Assembly: GCA_016706565.1 (NCBI GenBank)
Contig: JADJJI010000015.1
Coordinates: forward strand, 1 to 64,000
Reading direction: 5' to 3'
DNA length: 64,000 nucleotides
DNA from: Piscinibacter sp.
GTDB lineage: Bacteria > Pseudomonadota > Gammaproteobacteria > Burkholderiales > Burkholderiaceae_C
Part shown: positions 52,999 to 64,000 of the stretch, one piece after another
Numbering within the stretch: position 1 is the first letter of the stretch
How the letters are laid out: every line of letters starts with the position of its first letter
The notes under the pieces: generated by a model
Seen by the model: the letters and a program-made list of their open reading frames with translations, nothing else
Database searches by the model: none
What the model was told of the DNA's origin: nothing
Translations under genes and position numbers: made by a program

Positions 52999-54684
52999 GT
53001 GATTGAGAAGCTGCGGGCCTACCGAGGCGCCGCCCTGCGCGACGACCTCGTCGCCGCCTTCATCGTCGCCATCCTGCTGATCCCGCAGAGTCTGGCCTAC
53101 GCGCTGCTCGCCGGGCTGCCGCCGCAGGTGGGCGTGTACGCGAGCCTGCTGCCGATGGCGGTGTATGCGGCGCTGGGTTCTTCGAGCGTCAACTCGGTCG
53201 GCCCGGTGGCGGTGGTCGCACTGCTCACCGCGCAGGCGATCGCGCCGGTGCTGGCCGACGGCACACCGGCCACGGCGGCCGCCCTGGTGCTGGCGGCCGA
53301 GGCCGGGCTGCTGCTCGGCGCGGCGGCGCTGTTCCGCCTCGACGCGCTGGCGGCGCTGCTGAGCACGCCGGTGCTGCACGGCTTCTCGACCGGCGCGGCG
53401 CTGGCGATCTCGCTGTCGCAACTGCCCGCGCTGCTGGGCAGCCCGGCGCGCGGCTTCACCGCCCCGGACGTGATCGGCTCCTGGTGGCGCGCCGGCGTGG
53501 CCGGCCACGCGCTGACCGCGGTCTTCGGCCTGGGCGCCCTGGCCCTGCTGATGCTGGCGCGCCGGCATGCGCGCGGCCTGCTCGCTCGCTGGCTCGCGCC
53601 GGCCACGGCCTCGGTGCTGTCGCGCTGTGCACCGCTGGCGGTGGTTGCGCTGGGCATCGGCGCGGCCTGGGCGCTGACGGCCGACGCGCGCGGCGTGGCG
53701 CTGGTCGGCGCCCTGCCGCCCTTCGCCCTGCACTTGGCGCTGCCGCCGCTGGACGCGGCGCTGTGGTGGCGGCTGCTGCCCAGTGCCGTGCCGCTGGCGC
53801 TGGTCACCTTCGTCAGCAGCCTGGCGGTCTCGGAGGGCCTGGCGCTGCGCCGGCGCGAGCAGGTCGACGCGCGCCGCGAACTCACCGGCCTGGCCGCCGC
53901 CGACCTGGTGGCGGCCTGTTCGTCCGGCATGCCCATCGGCGGCAGCTTCTCGCGTGGCGCCCTGAACGCCGAGGCCGGGGCACGCACGCGGGCCAGCGGT
54001 GCCTGGGCCGCACTGCTGATGGCACTGGCCATGCTGCTGCTGACCGCGCCGCTGGCCTGGCTGCCCCGCGCGGTACTCGCCGCGAGCATCATCATCGCGG
54101 TGATGGGCGTGGTCGAATGGCGCGCCTTTGCGGAGGCCTGGCGCTACTCGCGCGGCGAATGTGCCTTGATGGCGGTGGTGGGCCTGCTCACGCTGATGGT
54201 GAGCTCGGAAGCGGCGCTGGCCGCCGGCGTGGCCTTGTCGATCGGGCTGCTGCTGCAGCGCAGCGCCAACCCGCACGTGGCGCGAATCGGCCGAGTGGGC
54301 GAAACGGAGCACTATCGCAACGTCGACCGCTACGACGCGCAGAGCACGCCCGGCGTGCTGGCGCTGCGCATCGACGAGAGCCTGCTGTTCACCAACGCGC
54401 GGCGCCTGGCGAGCGTGGTGGCGCAGCACCTGGCCACGCTGCCCGACACGCGCCGGGTGGTGCTGCTGATGTCGCCGGTGAACGCGATCGACTACAGCGC
54501 GCTGGAGGCGCTGCGCGCGCTGCACGAAGTGCTGGCCGAGCGCGACATCCGGCTGGACCTGTCGGAGGTGAAGGGCCCGGTGCTCGACAGGCTGCGTGCC
54601 GGTGCCTGGGACCAGTGGTTCCAGGGCCGCGTCTTCCTCAGCCACCACCAGGGCATGCTGGACGTGGACGGGCGCGGGCCCTGA
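52999..54684 (+). CDS. SulP family anion transporter with STAS domain
   Basis: 561 aa: about 12-14 helices beginning with VAAFIVAILLIPQSLAYALLAG and SSSVNSVGPVAVVALLTAQ, then a C-terminal STAS domain from about 450 (LALRIDESLLFTNARRL, VVLLMSPVNAIDYSALEAL). Sulfate or bicarbonate type not decidable. GTG start, 10 nt after the Bug gene. Confidence 0.92.
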   Translation: MIEKLRAYRGAALRDDLVAAFIVAILLIPQSLAYALLAGLPPQVGVYASLLPMAVYAALGSSSVNSVGPVAVVALLTAQAIAPVLADGTPATAAALVLAAEAGLLLGAAALFRLDALAALLSTPVLHGFSTGAALAISLSQLPALLGSPARGFTAPDVIGSWWRAGVAGHALTAVFGLGALALLMLARRHARGLLARWLAPATASVLSRCAPLAVVALGIGAAWALTADARGVALVGALPPFALHLALPPLDAALWWRLLPSAVPLALVTFVSSLAVSEGLALRRREQVDARRELTGLAAADLVAACSSGMPIGGSFSRGALNAEAGARTRASGAWAALLMALAMLLLTAPLAWLPRAVLAASIIIAVMGVVEWRAFAEAWRYSRGECALMAVVGLLTLMVSSEAALAAGVALSIGLLLQRSANPHVARIGRVGETEHYRNVDRYDAQSTPGVLALRIDESLLFTNARRLASVVAQHLATLPDTRRVVLLMSPVNAIDYSALEALRALHEVLAERDIRLDLSEVKGPVLDRLRAGAWDQWFQGRVFLSHHQGMLDVDGRGP

Positions 54685-54737
54685 GCCGCCGGAACGAAAC
54701 GCCTATGGAATTGCGTAGTGCAGGCGGCTCACCTCAG

Positions 54738-54774
54738 GCCGACGCTGGCCATTTGCACAGAGCCTTCGCTCTGG
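54738..54774. repeat. dispersed intergenic repeat, copy 2
   Basis: Shares GCCGACGCTGGCCA plus the CCTTCG core with 51103-51140. Here flanks CTCAGGCC and GGCCTGAG (54733-54780) make the element a palindrome that could act as a bidirectional terminator between SulP and the convergent ligase gene. Confidence 0.65.
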
Positions 54775-54809
54775 CCTGAGGCGCGCGCCGCGGCTCGCGC
54801 CGCCGGGGA

Positions 54810-56496
<1,687 letters not shown>

Positions 56497-56594
56497 TCGT
56501 GCTGCTCCTTTGCGGCCGCCACGCTAGTGGAAGCGCGCCGCGGCGCCTACGGGGTTGACCCGCGCGTAGGGTGATGACTCCACACCATCGCCAG

Positions 56595-56620
56595 AAAAAA
56601 CGCCCGGGCGGAGCCGGGCG
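56595..56620 (-). terminator. intrinsic terminator after lamB
   Basis: On the minus strand CGCCCGG-x6-CCGGGCG is followed by TTTTTT (56595-56600), about 135 nt downstream of the porin stop. The remaining 56497-56752 spacer shows no gene. Confidence 0.8.
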
Positions 56621-56752
56621 AACGCTCTCTTCACGAATCGGCGGGTGGGATCGCACCCGCCGCACAGGGTCGGGAGGCTGGCCGTTGGAATCGGGTCATC
56701 GCGATCCCCCAACCGCAGCAGAACCTCATCGGCCGGCCGCCTCCCGAACTTG

Positions 56753-57931
56753 TCACCACCAGGTTTCGGCCTGGATGCCGATGGAGGTACCCGACTTCTT
56801 GTCGCCGAACACCTCCTGCGTGCGCCCGCTCAGCGTCTGCCGCGCGGCCTCGTTCCAGATGGCGTGCGTCAGGAACAGGCGCACCGTCGGGCGCGAGCCC
56901 GCGTCCTTGCCGGCCGAGGCCGCCGCCGCCACGGTGAACTTGGTCATGTTGCGGGTATCGCCGGCATCGGGCTTGACCTGGTCGTGGCCGGCCTCGAACA
57001 GCAGCCGGAACGGGCCGCCGAGGTGCGTGTCGGTGCGTGCGCCGATCGCCAGCCACTTGTTGCCGCCGTCGTTGGGCGCGGTGTTGATGCGGTACTCCGC
57101 CACCACGTCCAGGGCCGTGGCCGGCGTCAGCGAGCTGCCGTACTGGGCGATCACGCGGGTGTTCTTCACATCGCCGGTCTTGTCGTGCTTGAAGCCGAGC
57201 AGCCAGTTGCCGCCGAGCGCGCCGTTGACCGTCTGGTACAGGCCCACCGCGATGCCCTTGGGCTGGTCGGCCGGCTCGACCAGGGTGACCTGGTTCTTGC
57301 TCTTGAGCTGCGCCGAGGGCGTGACGTACACCGACAGTTCGCCGTTGGGCAGCGTCTTGATGCCGGTGGCACGGATGGGCAGCGCGAAGCGGTTGTTGGT
57401 GGCCTCGTTGTTCGGGTCCATCATGAACGCGACGCTGACCTTGGCCGCGCCGAAGTCCATCTCCTCGATGCCGGCGCCGTTGCCGTCGTTGTTCTCGAGG
57501 AACTGGTCGTTGATGCCCGTCTGCAGCCGGTTGTAGAAGCGCCGGCCGGCCCAGACCTTGCCGTTGGCCAGGCCCGAGATCTTGTCGCCGTAGGCGTAGA
57601 TCTGGCCGAAGCGCGTGGTCAGCGTGTCGGGCTCGTTCGTGCCCTGCGGGCCCCAGCCGTGGTAGACGCTGGGCATCACGTGCACGTACCAGTCGGAGCC
57701 TTCGTACGAGGCCAGCTTGGCGACGAAGTTGGGCTCGATGACGTAGTCGCACTCGTTGCCCAGGCGCCATTTGGTGTCGGCGCCGGCCAGGCCGAAACAA
57801 ACCTGGGTGCCGCCGCGCACGTTGATGCCGGTGCCGGCGCGGACGTAGCCGGAATAACTCAGTTCGACAGCCTGCACGGCGCCGGCCATGCCGGCCAGTG
57901 CCATCGCGGCGATCAGGGTGGTCTTCTTCAT
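56753..57931 (-). CDS. lamB: LamB-type carbohydrate porin
   Basis: 392 aa outer-membrane beta barrel. Signal peptide MKKTTLIAAMALAGMAGAVQA, then VELSYSGYVRAGTGIN, the trimer/greasy-slide region KVWAGRRFYNR and the terminal aromatic W-W typical of maltoporins. GAGGAG upstream of ATG 57931. Placed at the end of a beta-glucoside operon, so cellobiose or aryl-glucoside entry is more likely than maltodextrin. A LacI-type site lies 75 nt upstream. Confidence 0.9.
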   Translation of the reverse strand: MKKTTLIAAMALAGMAGAVQAVELSYSGYVRAGTGINVRGGTQVCFGLAGADTKWRLGNECDYVIEPNFVAKLASYEGSDWYVHVMPSVYHGWGPQGTNEPDTLTTRFGQIYAYGDKISGLANGKVWAGRRFYNRLQTGINDQFLENNDGNGAGIEEMDFGAAKVSVAFMMDPNNEATNNRFALPIRATGIKTLPNGELSVYVTPSAQLKSKNQVTLVEPADQPKGIAVGLYQTVNGALGGNWLLGFKHDKTGDVKNTRVIAQYGSSLTPATALDVVAEYRINTAPNDGGNKWLAIGARTDTHLGGPFRLLFEAGHDQVKPDAGDTRNMTKFTVAAAASAGKDAGSRPTVRLFLTHAIWNEAARQTLSGRTQEVFGDKKSGTSIGIQAETWW

Positions 57932-58005
57932 GGGGTCTCCTCGTCTCCTGGGGTGGTTGAAATGCCGGGTCGCGGCGGGGGGGTGCGTTCCCGGCCCACT
58001 CGCTG

Positions 58006-58022
58006 CGAAATCGTTTTCACGA
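58006..58022. promoter_or_regulatory. LacI-type operator upstream of lamB
   Basis: CGAAATCGTTTTCACGA, with the GAAA-TCGT-TTTC dyad usual for LacI-family operators. An exact 17-bp copy lies inside the beta-glucosidase gene. It sits in the ABC ATPase-lamB spacer, suggesting a separate, regulated lamB promoter. Confidence 0.7.
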
Positions 58023-58072
58023 GCGATGTCGGTCGGCTGACGCGGGGGAACTCGCTGGCCCATCTCGGTGGG

Positions 58073-59167
<1,095 letters not shown>

Positions 59168-59168
59168 G

Positions 59169-60491
59169 TCAGCGCTCCTGCCGGGCCGCACGCTGGCGCG
59201 CCACGAAATCGCGGTACCAATGCGCGCTGTCCTTGAGCGTGCGCTGCTGCGTCGCGTAGTCCACGTGCACGAGGCCGAAGCGCTTGGCGTAGCCGGAGTC
59301 CCACTCGTAGTTGTCGAGCAGGCTCCAGTAGAAGAATCCGCGCACGTCGACGCCGGCTTCGATCGCGCGCGACAGCGCCTCGAGGTGGCCCTTCAGGTAG
59401 GCGATTCGCTGCGCGTCGTGCACCTGCCCGTCGACCAGCGTATCGGCGTTGGCCATGCCGTTCTCGGTGATGTAGATCGGCGGCAGCCTGTACTCGCGAT
59501 GGATGCCGGTGAGCAGGTCGGCGAGGCCCTGCGGGTAGACCTCCCAGCCCATGTCGGTGACGCCGTCCAGCCGCGGCGCCGGACGCGGCGGCTCCTCGCT
59601 GGAGACCCAGATGCGCGTGTAGTAGTTGATGCCGAGGAAGTCGAGCGGCTGGGCGATCGCATCGAAATCGTTTTCACGAACCTGTGGATAAAGATGCACC
59701 CCGCTGGCCGTCGGGTAGCGCTTCAGGAAGATCGGGTCCATGAACCAGCGCACGAACAGCGCGTACTCGCGCTCGGCCAGCGCCAGGTCGGTGGCACGGT
59801 CGGTGGCCGGCACTGCCGGCGACTGGTTCAGCACGAGGCCCAGCGGCACCTTCACGCCGGCCGCGCGCATCGCCTGCAGCGCCAGCCCGTGCGAGAGCAG
59901 CAGGTGGTGCGCCACCTGCACGGCGGCCTGCGGATCCTTCAGCCCCGGCGCGAACTGGCCGCTGTGGTGGCCCAGGTGTGCCGTGCACCAGGGCTCGTTG
60001 TGGGTGGAGATCGCCGCGACCCGGTCGCCCAGGCGCAAGCCCATGGTCACCGCGTAGTCGGTGAAACGCAGCGCAGTGTCGCGGTTGAGCCAGCCACCTT
60101 CGTCCTGCAGCGCCTGCGGCAGGTCCCAGTGGTAGAGCGTGGCGTGCGGCGTGATGCCGCGCTCGAGCAGCGCATCGACCAGGCGGTCGTAGAAGGCCAG
60201 GCCCTTGGCATTCCAGGCGCCCTTGCCCTGCGGCTGCACGCGCGGCCAGGCGATCGAGAAGCGGTAGGCGTTCAGGCCCAGGCCGGCGATCAGGTCGAAG
60301 TCCTGCGGGTAGCGGTGATAGTGGTCGCAGGCGATGTCGCCATGGTCACCGCCCCGCGTCTTGCCCGGCGTGTGGGCGAAGGTGTCCCAGATCGACGGGC
60401 CGCGGCCGTCAACGGCGGCGGCACCTTCGATCTGGTAGGCGCTGGTGGCCACGCCCCAGTGGAAGTCGGACGGGAATCTCGGGTCGGTCAC
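59169..60491 (-). CDS. bglB: GH1 beta-glucosidase
   Basis: 440 aa, complete. FHWGVATSAYQIEGA, acid/base E166 in THNEPW and nucleophile E343 in ITENG are intact; FLGINYYTR and FFYWSLLDNYEW line the glycone site. Hydrolyses cellobiose or other beta-glucosides in the cytoplasm after uptake. GTG start. The codons for residues 272-277 carry an exact copy of the lamB operator. Confidence 0.96.
   Translation of the reverse strand: MTDPRFPSDFHWGVATSAYQIEGAAAVDGRGPSIWDTFAHTPGKTRGGDHGDIACDHYHRYPQDFDLIAGLGLNAYRFSIAWPRVQPQGKGAWNAKGLAFYDRLVDALLERGITPHATLYHWDLPQALQDEGGWLNRDTALRFTDYAVTMGLRLGDRVAAISTHNEPWCTAHLGHHSGQFAPGLKDPQAAVQVAHHLLLSHGLALQAMRAAGVKVPLGLVLNQSPAVPATDRATDLALAEREYALFVRWFMDPIFLKRYPTASGVHLYPQVRENDFDAIAQPLDFLGINYYTRIWVSSEEPPRPAPRLDGVTDMGWEVYPQGLADLLTGIHREYRLPPIYITENGMANADTLVDGQVHDAQRIAYLKGHLEALSRAIEAGVDVRGFFYWSLLDNYEWDSGYAKRFGLVHVDYATQQRTLKDSAHWYRDFVARQRAARQER
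59663..59679. promoter_or_regulatory. 17-bp LacI-type operator copy within bglB
   Basis: Same 17 bases as 58006-58022. A chance 17-mer match in 64 kb is very improbable, so it may be an intragenic operator (roadblock or loop partner). Confidence 0.5.
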
Positions 60492-60519
60492 GGTTTCTCT
60501 TCCTTGTCGGCGACGCGCC

Positions 60520-61356
<837 letters not shown>

Positions 61357-61366
61357 GGTGGCGCCC

Positions 61367-62383
61367 TCAGTCGCGCTTGCCGAGCAGGCGGTTGTTGGCC
61401 CAGGTGGCCGCGCCGATCAGCAGGAAGAGCAGCCAGGCGATCGCCGAGGCGGTGCCGAAGTCGCCGTCGACGAAGGCGGTGCCGTACATGTGCATCGCCG
61501 CCGTCTTGCCGGCCTGGCCGATGCCGCCGGTGCCGCCGGTGAGGATGAACGGCTCCTCGAAGAGCTGCAGGTTGCCGATGATGGTCAGCGTGACGGCGAA
61601 GAAGATCATCGGCTTGAGCAGCGGCAGCGTGATGTGGCGGAACTGCTGCCAGGGCTTCGCGCCGTCGATGGTCGCCGCCTCGTACAGGTCGCGCGGGATC
61701 GTCTGCATCGCCGACAGGTAGAGCACGGCGTTCCAGCCCACGTAGCGCCACCAGACCACGAAGGCGATCATCCACTTGGTGTAGCCGGGCTGGCTCCAGT
61801 CGATGTTCGCCGAAGGGAACAGCCAGCCGAGTACCGGCACCTGGTGCAGCGAGGTCAGCATCACGTTGACCATGCCGAAGTCGCGCGAGAACAGCGTCGA
61901 AAACACCAGCGAGATCGCCACCGTCGAGGTGATGAAGGGCAGGAAGTACACGCCCACCACCGCGTTGCGCCATCGGCCCAGCGCGCTGTGGAAAAAGAAC
62001 GCCAGCGGCAGGGCCACCAGGTGCTGCGGCAGGCCGCTGACCAGCGCCAGCCAGAGTGTGTTGAAGATCGAGTGGCGGAACCAGTCGTCGTCCTGCAGCA
62101 CGTACAGGTAGTTCTCGAAGGCGACGAAGCGCATCGCCGCCAGGCCCTCGGCCGGGTCCCAGCGGTGGAACGAGAGGTAGATCGAGAACAGCAGCGGGAA
62201 CAGCCCGAACACCGCGAACAGGATGAAGAACGGGCTGATGAACACGTACGGTGCCCAGCGCCGCGACAGCCATTGCCGGCGCACGCGCGCGGCTGGCGCG
62301 CGGCGCGGAGGCTGAGCCGCGGTAGCGGCATCGGGTTGATTGGGTGTGGCGCGGGCGTGCATGGTCGGACGGCGTCGGGGCAT
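61367..62383 (-). CDS. sugar ABC transporter permease (MalF/LacF type)
   Basis: 338 aa. A Pro/Arg-rich cytoplasmic N-terminus, then YVFISPFFILFAVFGLFPLLFSIYLS and coupling loop DLYEAATIDGAKPWQQFRHITLP. No clear SD; MHARATPNQ at 62362 is a possible later start. First permease of the CUT1 pair. Confidence 0.93.
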   Translation of the reverse strand: MPRRRPTMHARATPNQPDAATAAQPPRRAPAARVRRQWLSRRWAPYVFISPFFILFAVFGLFPLLFSIYLSFHRWDPAEGLAAMRFVAFENYLYVLQDDDWFRHSIFNTLWLALVSGLPQHLVALPLAFFFHSALGRWRNAVVGVYFLPFITSTVAISLVFSTLFSRDFGMVNVMLTSLHQVPVLGWLFPSANIDWSQPGYTKWMIAFVVWWRYVGWNAVLYLSAMQTIPRDLYEAATIDGAKPWQQFRHITLPLLKPMIFFAVTLTIIGNLQLFEEPFILTGGTGGIGQAGKTAAMHMYGTAFVDGDFGTASAIAWLLFLLIGAATWANNRLLGKRD

Positions 62384-62473
62384 GGGCAGCGAGGCTGCCC
62401 GCGCCGTGGGCCGGGGGGAATCCGGGTCAACGTGGGGTGCGGCCGGCGGGCCGCAGGGTGCGGTCGAAGAAGG

Positions 62474-63721
62474 TCAGCGGCGAACGCGCTTGGCCACCGC
62501 GGCCTGCGCATCGGCGAGCGCCGCCTTGATGTCCTTGTTCTTCTCGAGCACGTTCTCCAGCTCGGCGTTGACCACCTCGGCGGCCACCGGGTCGAACTTG
62601 TCGACGTCCATCGCGCTGATCTTGCCTGCGGCGACCTTCCAGAGCTGGCGCGCCTTCTGGCCGCCGAGGTACTCGATCGGCTGATCGATGAAGGCATCGT
62701 TCTGCGCCTCGATCAGCGACGGGAAGGCATCGAAACCGCGGAAGGCTTCGATCTGCATTTCCTTCGTCGTGGTCAGGAACTTGATGAAGTCCCAGGCCGC
62801 CGCCTTGTTCTGCGCCTTCTTGGGAACGCCGTAGAACGAGCCGCCCCAGGAACCGAACGCGCCGCCAGGCAGCTGCGCCGAGCGCCACTTGCCCTTGGAC
62901 TCGGGTGCCAGCCAGTTGTTGAGGTGGCCGGCCAGCCACGCGCCCATCATCTGCGAGGCGATCTTGTCGCGCTTGAAGCCCTCGCTCCATTCATTCGACC
63001 AGGCGCCGATCTTGCCGTCGATGCCGGCGTCACGTGCCGCCTTGGCCAGCTCGAAGGCCTTGCGGAAGCGCGCGTTGTCGATGGTGGGCTTGCCCGACTT
63101 GTCGAAGTAGACGCCCTCGCCGTCCTTCAGGTCGGAGCGGATGTAGATGTCCTTGATGTCGACGGCGCTGGCCAGCAGCCAGGCGCCGGTGGCGGCCTTG
63201 AGCTTCTTGCCCGATTCGACGTACGACTCCCAGCTCCTGGTCAGGTCGGCTTCGCTGACCCCGGCCTTGTCGAGCAGGTCCTTGCGGTAGAACAGCGCAC
63301 CGGGGCCGATGTCCACCGGCATGCCCACCATCACGCCCTGGCCGCTCATTGCCAGCGGGTAGGTGAAGCGAGCCACCTTGTCGCGGTACTGCAGCGCGTT
63401 GTAGGGCGCCTTGGCCAGGTCTTCCATGCCGCCGCTTTCGGCGAACTTGCCGATGAAGCCCATGTCCACCGCCATCACGTCGGGCAGGTTGGCGCCGGTG
63501 GCCAGCGCGGTGGTCATCGCGGTGTGGTGGTCGGCATAGGCCAGGCTGGTCAGCTTGATCTCGACGTTCGGATGCAGCTTCTTGTACAGCGGGATCGCCA
63601 GCTTGATGCCGCGGTCGAGGTCGGGGAAGGACGCGACGCTGATCGTCACGTTCTGCGCCATCGCGGCGGCCGACAAGCCCAGCGCCAGGGCGCCCAGGAC
63701 GGGTTTCAGAAATGCTTTCAT
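62474..63721 (-). CDS. sugar ABC transporter substrate-binding protein
   Basis: 415 aa CUT1-type (SBP_bac_1) periplasmic protein. Signal peptide MKAFLKPVLGALALGLSAAAMAQ; PLYKKLHPNVEIKL, PDVMAVDMGFIGKFAESG, KRDKIASQMMGAWLAGHL and KAAAWDFIKFLTT. GGAG 9 nt before ATG 63721. First gene of the operon, under a promoter with two LacI-type sites. Ligand inferred as beta-glucoside from bglB. Confidence 0.93.
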   Translation of the reverse strand: MKAFLKPVLGALALGLSAAAMAQNVTISVASFPDLDRGIKLAIPLYKKLHPNVEIKLTSLAYADHHTAMTTALATGANLPDVMAVDMGFIGKFAESGGMEDLAKAPYNALQYRDKVARFTYPLAMSGQGVMVGMPVDIGPGALFYRKDLLDKAGVSEADLTRSWESYVESGKKLKAATGAWLLASAVDIKDIYIRSDLKDGEGVYFDKSGKPTIDNARFRKAFELAKAARDAGIDGKIGAWSNEWSEGFKRDKIASQMMGAWLAGHLNNWLAPESKGKWRSAQLPGGAFGSWGGSFYGVPKKAQNKAAAWDFIKFLTTTKEMQIEAFRGFDAFPSLIEAQNDAFIDQPIEYLGGQKARQLWKVAAGKISAMDVDKFDPVAAEVVNAELENVLEKNKDIKAALADAQAAVAKRVRR

Positions 63722-63832
63722 CCGTTGTCTCCATGCCCTCGCGGGCGACATTGTGATGCCAGCTGTCTGGCATCGTTTTCATGTTTGTCGGACTTCGCCC
63801 CCCGGGCAAGGCTCTCCTGCACCGGGCTGCAT

Positions 63833-63887
63833 CTGAAATTGTTTTCAGACTGGCGTGCATTGCAGCAGGCCATGAAAACGTTGTCAA
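63833..63887 (-). promoter_or_regulatory. operon promoter with two LacI-type operators
   Basis: On the minus strand TTGACA (63882-63887) and TGCAAT (63859-63864) are 17 nt apart. TGAAAACGTTGTCA (63873-63886) covers the -35 and spacer; CTGAAATTGTTTTCAG (63833-63848), a perfect CTGAAA/TTTCAG dyad, lies just past the start site. A third half-site ATCGTTTTCAT is at 63772-63782. Confidence 0.75.
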
Positions 63888-63914
63888 CGGCACTCGGGGA
63901 AAGTCCTGATCCTC

Positions 63915-64000
63915 TCAGCGAGGCGGCAGCAAAGCCTCCAGCAGTGGTCGGCGCCACTGCAATGAGAGCGGCTCCAGCACCCCGAAGCTCGAGGCCAGCT
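63915..64000 (-). CDS. 3' end of an upstream gene (partial, unidentified)
   Basis: One minus-strand frame entering from the right edge ends LEPLSLQWRRPLLEALLPPR then TGA at 63915-63917. The tail looks coding but is too short to name; the position suggests the regulator or another gene of the beta-glucoside locus. Confidence 0.35.
   Translation of the reverse strand, partial: LASSFGVLEPLSLQWRRPLLEALLPPR

Noticed and set aside
63718-63957. 79-residue minus-strand ORF across the operon promoter
   Set aside because: It runs through promoter and operator sequences; a different frame gives a better coding tail at the window edge.

Overview
The window is a chromosomal segment of a high-GC betaproteobacterium. 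Gene content and order (recA-recX-DUF2889-sucCD, mreBCD-mrdA-rodA next to gatCAB, a Bug/TctC receptor, TrxC with a zinc ribbon, AacS-type acyl-CoA synthetase) fit Burkholderiales of the Rubrivivax/Leptothrix/Roseateles type; this placement is inferred, not searched. I see no rRNA, tRNA, CRISPR array, phage or insertion sequence.

Layout. 1-4.45 kb: a Ser/Thr signalling cluster on the minus strand (kinase, PP2C phosphatase, FHA protein, CHASE2-class III cyclase running off the left edge). 4.5-6.7 kb: two TerC-family membrane proteins, the left one preceded by a yybP-ykoY (manganese) riboswitch. 6.8-11.3 kb: sucD, sucC, DUF2889, recX and recA, with an SOS box over the recA promoter. 11.3-13.65 kb: a TctD/TctE-like two-component system. 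13.6-20.4 kb: the cell-shape cluster mreB-mreC-mreD-mrdA-rodA plus a beta-hydroxyacid dehydrogenase. 20.6-23.9 kb: gatCAB. 23.9-29.6 kb: housekeeping genes (pyrE, xth, esterase, P-loop kinase, metallo-hydrolase) and two regulators (LuxR-type, Crp/Fnr-type). 29.6-34.65 kb: an unusual three-gene operon (class III cyclase with TPR repeats, a PAP2/vanadium-haloperoxidase-like enzyme with a (Gly-Gly-Ala)10 segment, and a subtilisin-like protease). 34.7-39.8 kb: M48 protease, AmpG, anti-sigma/ECF sigma pair, flavin reductase, thioredoxin 2. 39.8-51.1 kb: acetoacetyl-CoA synthetase and three tandem paralogous peptide-binding proteins, divergent from two permeases and a fused double ATPase. 51.1-51.9 kb: a small unit with two tiny ORFs and a strong terminator. 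52-56.5 kb: Bug receptor, SulP transporter, AMP-forming ligase. 56.7-64 kb: a beta-glucoside locus (LamB-type porin, ABC ATPase, GH1 beta-glucosidase, two permeases, binding protein) with LacI-type operators.

Sequence quality matters here. At least eight genes, including normally indispensable gatA, rodA and sucC, are interrupted by single frameshifts, and an apparent PP2C-FHA fusion disappears if one G is removed from a G4 run. This looks like residual indel error of a long-read or draft assembly, not gene decay.

The best candidates for something undescribed are the cyclase/PAP2/protease operon, the two-ORF unit at 51.2-51.9 kb, and a 17-bp operator copy inside the beta-glucosidase coding sequence. 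Two class III cyclases and a Crp-like regulator with an apparently intact cyclic-nucleotide pocket suggest active cAMP signalling.
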